DNA of 64,000 nucleotides from Nemopilema nomurai (lineage: Eukaryota; Cnidaria; Scyphozoa; Rhizostomeae; Rhizostomatidae), in the NCBI GenBank assembly GCA_003864495.1, contig ML133455.1:2170001-2234000 (forward strand). Reading direction: 5' to 3'. This document shows, piece by piece, positions 50,001 to 64,000 of the stretch. Position 1 is the stretch's first letter, and the number at the start of each line of letters is the position of its first letter. The notes beneath the pieces were generated by a model, which was not told where the DNA came from, did not search any database, and saw only the letters and a program-made list of their open reading frames with translations. The position numbers and the translations under genes were made by a program.

Positions 50001-52939
50001 GTAAAAGAGTTTGACTAATGAAGTGGTTAACTCAAGCACATAACCAAAGTCTACAATTGCATCAAGATTAACCTCGCCACAAACATGCCCCGGTCTGCAG
50101 AGTATGGCACTTTTTGACAAGATCTCCAGTGTGCACAGGCAAAAAGCTAGGTGTGCCAGTGTGCACCACCAAAAATTTCTGGTGTGCTGGTGTGCACTAG
50201 CTTTTTTCTCCTATTGTGGCTAAAATTTGTAAATTTGCATTTAGTGTAAAAATGCTAAAGGAGACTTAAAATTACTGAAGTCTGAGAATTTGTTTAGAAA
50301 TAAAATTTTGTCTCCAGCCTATTTTTGGTTAAGTGGGTATCATTAAATATATTTCATTCCAATTACAAATAAGGACATTTGCACATTTGTGCCGACTATG
50401 TTGGCCCTCAGACTGTTGTCACTTGAAACCTTTGGTAGCAAGTGTTATGATTTAAGAAGCTGCCAACCTCACCAGTCCCAGATCTAGCATTAGAGTAATT
50501 CCATATGAAATCAACCAATTGAAAGTACAGATTTGCCCATAACTACTCTGATTTTAGTAAAATTTCAAGTAATCATTCCTTGATAGATGGAAAGGTAATT
50601 TTCAAAATTTCAGCTAAATATCTTTAATGGGGGCTGAGAAATCAGTTTCCAAAGATTTCAACTTTTCACCCAAACCCGCGCCCCCCTAAAAAGTAAATTA
50701 CATTTATATTTAGTTACATGTGCCCTTTCTAGACCAGTAATAGCTCATTTTGAAGCTTTTTTCAAGCTCTATTCAAATATGGTAGTAGATACAACCTTCC
50801 CAAAATTGTTAAAAATGTACTTCTGAAAAACCATCTCTAAAGATTTTTGCTCCCTGTAAATTAGTACCTCCCCCCCCTGAAGAAAAATTTGCACCATAAG
50901 CTTATTTAATGTGTAGATAATCATTATGCAAGTTTACAGGATGGGCCCTTTATAAATGATAGGGCTATGAGCTTTGCAAGAGGGGTGACTCCAAAAAATG
51001 GACACATTTTTTGAAACCACAATTAGTGTTCAAAAGCATGTATGAAAACTGAAAAATGAAATTTGAAAAGTGTTAAAAATTGAGTCAATAGTCACAGCTT
51101 TAACCATAAAAAAGTATTCAATGTTGTGTATTGTCTTCAAATATGTATCTTATACTCCTTGTTGGAGACAAGAAGTGGCCTTTGTCATCTCCCATTTTTC
51201 CAGTGCATATGTTCGCCCAGTAGGGGTAGTTGGAGACACCACTGTAAGGATAGCTGCATGTGGGACTGTGAGTATGTCATCATTTCTTGGAAAAAAGAAT
51301 GTTGCTGGCCCTGATGGATGCATAAATTTCAGTTTTACCTCCTTTGTCACTAGGATTTTTTCCAGTACATATCCAAGCCACCAACTACCCTCATACTCAC
51401 ATGTTACATAGCCATAAATCTTTTCCCATTCAACAAGCTCATTCAATGAAATGTGGCTGACACTACAAACCACCTCTGTTGATGCAAAGGAATACTCTTT
51501 TACTTTTATCTTTGTAATGCAGCCATGAATTGAATAGAATGCGTGAAGCCTTTGGGTTCTCTCAATCATTTGGTGAAGTTTCTTTCCAGTTAGGATGACA
51601 TCTTCGCTTGCTGCATATTCAAAATGCATGTTTTTGATATTTTCTCTGGCCCATGCAAAAAGTTGTGCAGGTGATTGAATTTGGTTTTTATATAATCTTT
51701 GCAAGCTTGCTCTTGCAGCTAACCTCTTAACTGTGCCTCCTACACCATCACAAGGGCCTTTCCCATGTGATGTGGCAAAAAAGTGACCAGCTGTGACCAC
51801 TGACTCAATTTTTAACACTTTTCAAATTTCAGTTCTCAGTTTTCATACATGCTTTTGAACACTATCTGTGGTTTCAAAAAAAGTTTCCCTTTTTTGAAGT
51901 AACCCTTCTTGCAAAGCTCATAGCCCTATCATTTATAAAGGGCCCATCCTGTAAACTTGCACAATGATTATCTACACATTAAAGAAGCTTATGGTGTAAA
52001 TTTTTCATCAGGGGGGAGAGGTACTAATTTACAGGGAGCAAAGACCTTTAAAGATGGTTTTTCAGAAGTACATTTTTAACCATCTTGGGAAGGTTGTACC
52101 TACTACCATATTTGAATAGAGCTTGAAAAAAGCTTCAAAATGAGCTATTACTGGTCTAGAAAGGGCACATGTAACTAAATTTAAATGCGATTTCCTCTTT
52201 AGGGGGGCGCGGGTTAGGGGGAAAAGTTGAAATCTTTGGAAACTGATTTCTCTGTCCCCGTTTAAAATACTAAGCTGAAATTTTAAGAACAAATTTCCAT
52301 TGCCAATGCAAACAATTGTACAGATTTATTTAGAAATTGGGGGTAGTCAGAACATGTGGATTGGTTGGTTTGGTATGGAATTACCCATTATGAAAAGAGT
52401 GAAATAGTGAATATTTAAATCACAGCCCAGCTATATTTCAAAAATACTTTAAATACATTTTTGAAGTATACTGTTGAAGATAGCACAAGTTTTTATTTGT
52501 ATATTTGTCAAGAAAGATTCATGATATCTCAAATTTTTCATACACAACTGTACTGTACACATCATGATAATGTCTGATATCAGCTGACATTTTCTATGGG
52601 ACCACACCTAGCCACGCCAATCTTAGTTGCCACACCCAAAAATACTCAGTGTGCAATAGGTTTTGTACAAAAATGTATCCGGTGTGCACATGCCATACTT
52701 TGCAGACTAGAACACGTCTAACTTTAGACTAAAGTTTAGTGCGTGATTCAACGAGAAGCGGATCTTGGTACTGTTTTATCTACAAACTTAATCAAAGAAC
52801 ACAGGATAAACCTGCAGGTTGTCTTCCCAACACCTCCTTTTCCACCGACAAATATCCATTGTAACGAGTCCTGCTTCAAGATGTTTTCTATTGTTGGTGT
52901 AAGTGGCTCAAGGTCGTCCAATTCTGTTTCTGTCGCCAT
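47071..52939 (-). CDS. GET3: GET3/ASNA1 ATPase for tail-anchored proteins
   Basis: Cytosolic ATPase that receives newly made tail-anchored membrane proteins and delivers them to the ER receptor. Exons in transcript order (plus-strand coordinates): 52812-52939, 49847-49994, 49487-49544, 48977-49067, 48496-48646, 48217-48324, 47807-47945, 47406-47464, 47071-47193. All phases close, giving 334 residues (human 348). Seen: P-loop [10 protein letters not shown] at 32-41, switch I motif [17 protein letters not shown]-loop [11 protein letters not shown], the dimer zinc motif [11 protein letters not shown], and an NQLVY segment. All catalytic and zinc residues expected of the family are present. Intron 1 (52811 down to 49995) is 2.8 kb because a nested transposon sits in it. 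The start codon faces the AMPK start codon across 102 bp. Confidence 0.97.
49408..49469. repeat. 13-bp tandem repeat, 4.8 copies
   Basis: Units of CTCTATAAAGTAA begin at 49408, 49421, 49434, 49447 (first two bases TG) and 49460 (partial). They end 17 bp beyond the donor side of GET3 exon 3 (49487), inside the intron that follows it on the minus strand. Confidence 0.92.
50493..52386. mobile_element. Nested element with ~600-bp terminal inverted repeats
   Basis: Two long arms, 50493-51099 and 51789-52386, are inverted copies of each other with scattered mismatches and small indels. For example, TTCAAAAGCATGTATGAAAA on the left is mirrored near 51840 on the right. Ends are GAGTAATTCCATA and GGGTAATTCCATA. 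ATTA occurs immediately outside both ends (50489-50492 and 52387-52390), a possible 4-bp target duplication. The 690-bp centre carries one intact minus-strand reading frame and no recognisable transposase. The superfamily cannot be assigned from these facts. Confidence 0.75.
51150..51818 (-). CDS. Orphan 222-residue element-borne protein
   Basis: Uninterrupted frame inside the nested element, on the same strand as GET3. It begins at an ATG inside the right inverted-repeat arm ([10 protein letters not shown]); the left arm holds a near-identical [10 protein letters not shown] start on the other strand. Notable residues: [20 protein letters not shown] near 16-35, then [19 protein letters not shown] and [18 protein letters not shown] towards the C-terminus. 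I recall this motif set from unannotated, repeat-associated proteins in cnidarians and insects. The C-terminal part, with small beta strands and aromatics, could be a Tudor-like fold, but that is a guess. No transposase catalytic motif is visible, and function is unknown. Whether it is expressed is open, though the intact frame suggests a young copy. Confidence 0.6.
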   Translation of the reverse strand: MLKIESVVTAGHFFATSHGKGPCDGVGGTVKRLAARASLQRLYKNQIQSPAQLFAWARENIKNMHFEYAASEDVILTGKKLHQMIERTQRLHAFYSIHGCITKIKVKEYSFASTEVVCSVSHISLNELVEWEKIYGYVTCEYEGSWWLGYVLEKILVTKEVKLKFMHPSGPATFFFPRNDDILTVPHAAILTVVSPTTPTGRTYALEKWEMTKATSCLQQGV

Positions 52940-63416
<10,477 letters not shown>

Positions 63417-64000
63417 AGTTATTTGTTTAAAGAAACTCAGTGTTTTAGGTGTTTTTAATCATAAATCAGAACTCTTTTATAATACTTTTATCGAACGCAA
63501 ATTGGATTGAGAACGCACCTAAAATCAGTACTTTAACACGAGACCAAACGCACACTGACCCTATTTGACGTCATCACCGCGGTCTATAGATACCAGCAAC
63601 TGTGATTATGTTTCCCGTGAATGCTCCAGGGTCGACCCACTTTCATTCAGCATAGTGTAGCTCCAATCTTGCCCAGGTAGAATGATGACACTGACGAGAA
63701 ACTGGCTTTCTCCATCAAACCCTGGTACAATAACAAGTCTGAATTAAATTTATGAAACAAAGTTCAATTTTTCTCCTGCGAGAATAAAAATCCAGAAAAA
63801 AACCCTGCTGGCCCGGAAAGGACATAATTTCTTCTTAGTTTCCGTTCAAATATTTCACTCCATGTCTCCAAAACTATACATCTTGCTGATGTTTCATGCA
63901 TGAAGCTATTCAATTAGTAACAAAATTATAAGCGACTTTTAAGAAGCTTCTAGAAGGCAAAGAGTTATGTCGGCTGCGAACTTGGCCTCACCGTTCTCTG
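63417..64000. other. 3' flank of AMPK alpha
   Basis: Follows the AMPK stop codon. AATAAA at 63783-63788 is the best poly(A) candidate, 367 bp downstream. No other gene is visible before the window ends. Confidence 0.55.

Larger units (their letters stand above)
50094..52706. mobile_element. Outer inverted-repeat element in GET3 intron 1
   Basis: TCTGCAGAGTATGGCA at 50094-50109 and TGCCATACTTTGCAGA at 52691-52706 are inverted copies with one mismatch. The left subterminal region has a hairpin at 50141-50206 (AAAAAGCTAG against CTAGCTTTTT) rich in GTGTGCA, and GTGTGCA also recurs near the right end. The flanks show no clear target duplication. Its interior is largely taken up by a second element at 50493-52386, so the outer element alone would be about 0.7 kb. 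Confidence 0.6.

Noticed and set aside
51070..51411. 113-codon plus-strand frame in the nested element
   Set aside because: It starts in the left arm but soon runs antisense to the 222-residue minus-strand frame; composition favours the minus strand.

Overview
This is a eukaryotic, animal-type genomic window. It holds intron-rich genes with GT-AG introns, TATA and poly(A)-type signals, cut-and-paste transposon relics and low-complexity tandem repeats. The gene content (an animal large lipid transfer protein, SPATA1, GET3, AMPK alpha, POLR1H and a bacterial-type Ldh2/malate dehydrogenase) excludes prokaryotes and fits a non-vertebrate metazoan. A cnidarian, probably an anthozoan, is my best guess from the style of the genes and repeats, but nothing in the window proves the species.

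Layout. 1-5587 (+): 3' part of a malate/L-lactate dehydrogenase of the Ldh2 family (ten exons visible, 5' end outside the window). 5588-13500: long intergenic space with little recognisable content. 13520-13630: a compact TATA promoter with HNF4-like motifs. 13753-31807 (+): a giant apolipoprotein B/apolipophorin-like gene (14 exons, about 4,546 residues) with one 9.28 kb exon, a probable furin site, a von Willebrand D domain and a C-terminal vWA-like domain. Three single-base frame breaks lie inside the giant exon. 31808-34641: intergenic, with repeats and a small inverted-repeat element. 34642-35037 (+): intronless POLR1H (RPA12). 36954-45730 (+): SPATA1 homologue, 13 exons, including one probable GC-AG intron and a MITE with a perfect 8-bp target duplication. 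47071-52939 (-): GET3 tail-anchored protein ATPase, 9 exons, its first intron filled by a nested transposon carrying an intact orphan reading frame. 53042-63416 (+): AMPK catalytic alpha subunit, 17 exons, with a hAT relic in intron 3. GET3 and AMPK alpha are head to head, 102 bp apart, and SPATA1 and GET3 converge.

Functional reading. These are ordinary chromosomal neighbours rather than an operon or one pathway. The lipid carrier (lipid export), AMPK (energy sensing) and malate dehydrogenase are all metabolic, but only the GET3/AMPK pair shows a layout that implies shared regulation. I do not see a clearly new biological system. The most unusual items are the lipid carrier's domain layout and its frame breaks, and the nested element with a start codon inside its inverted repeat.
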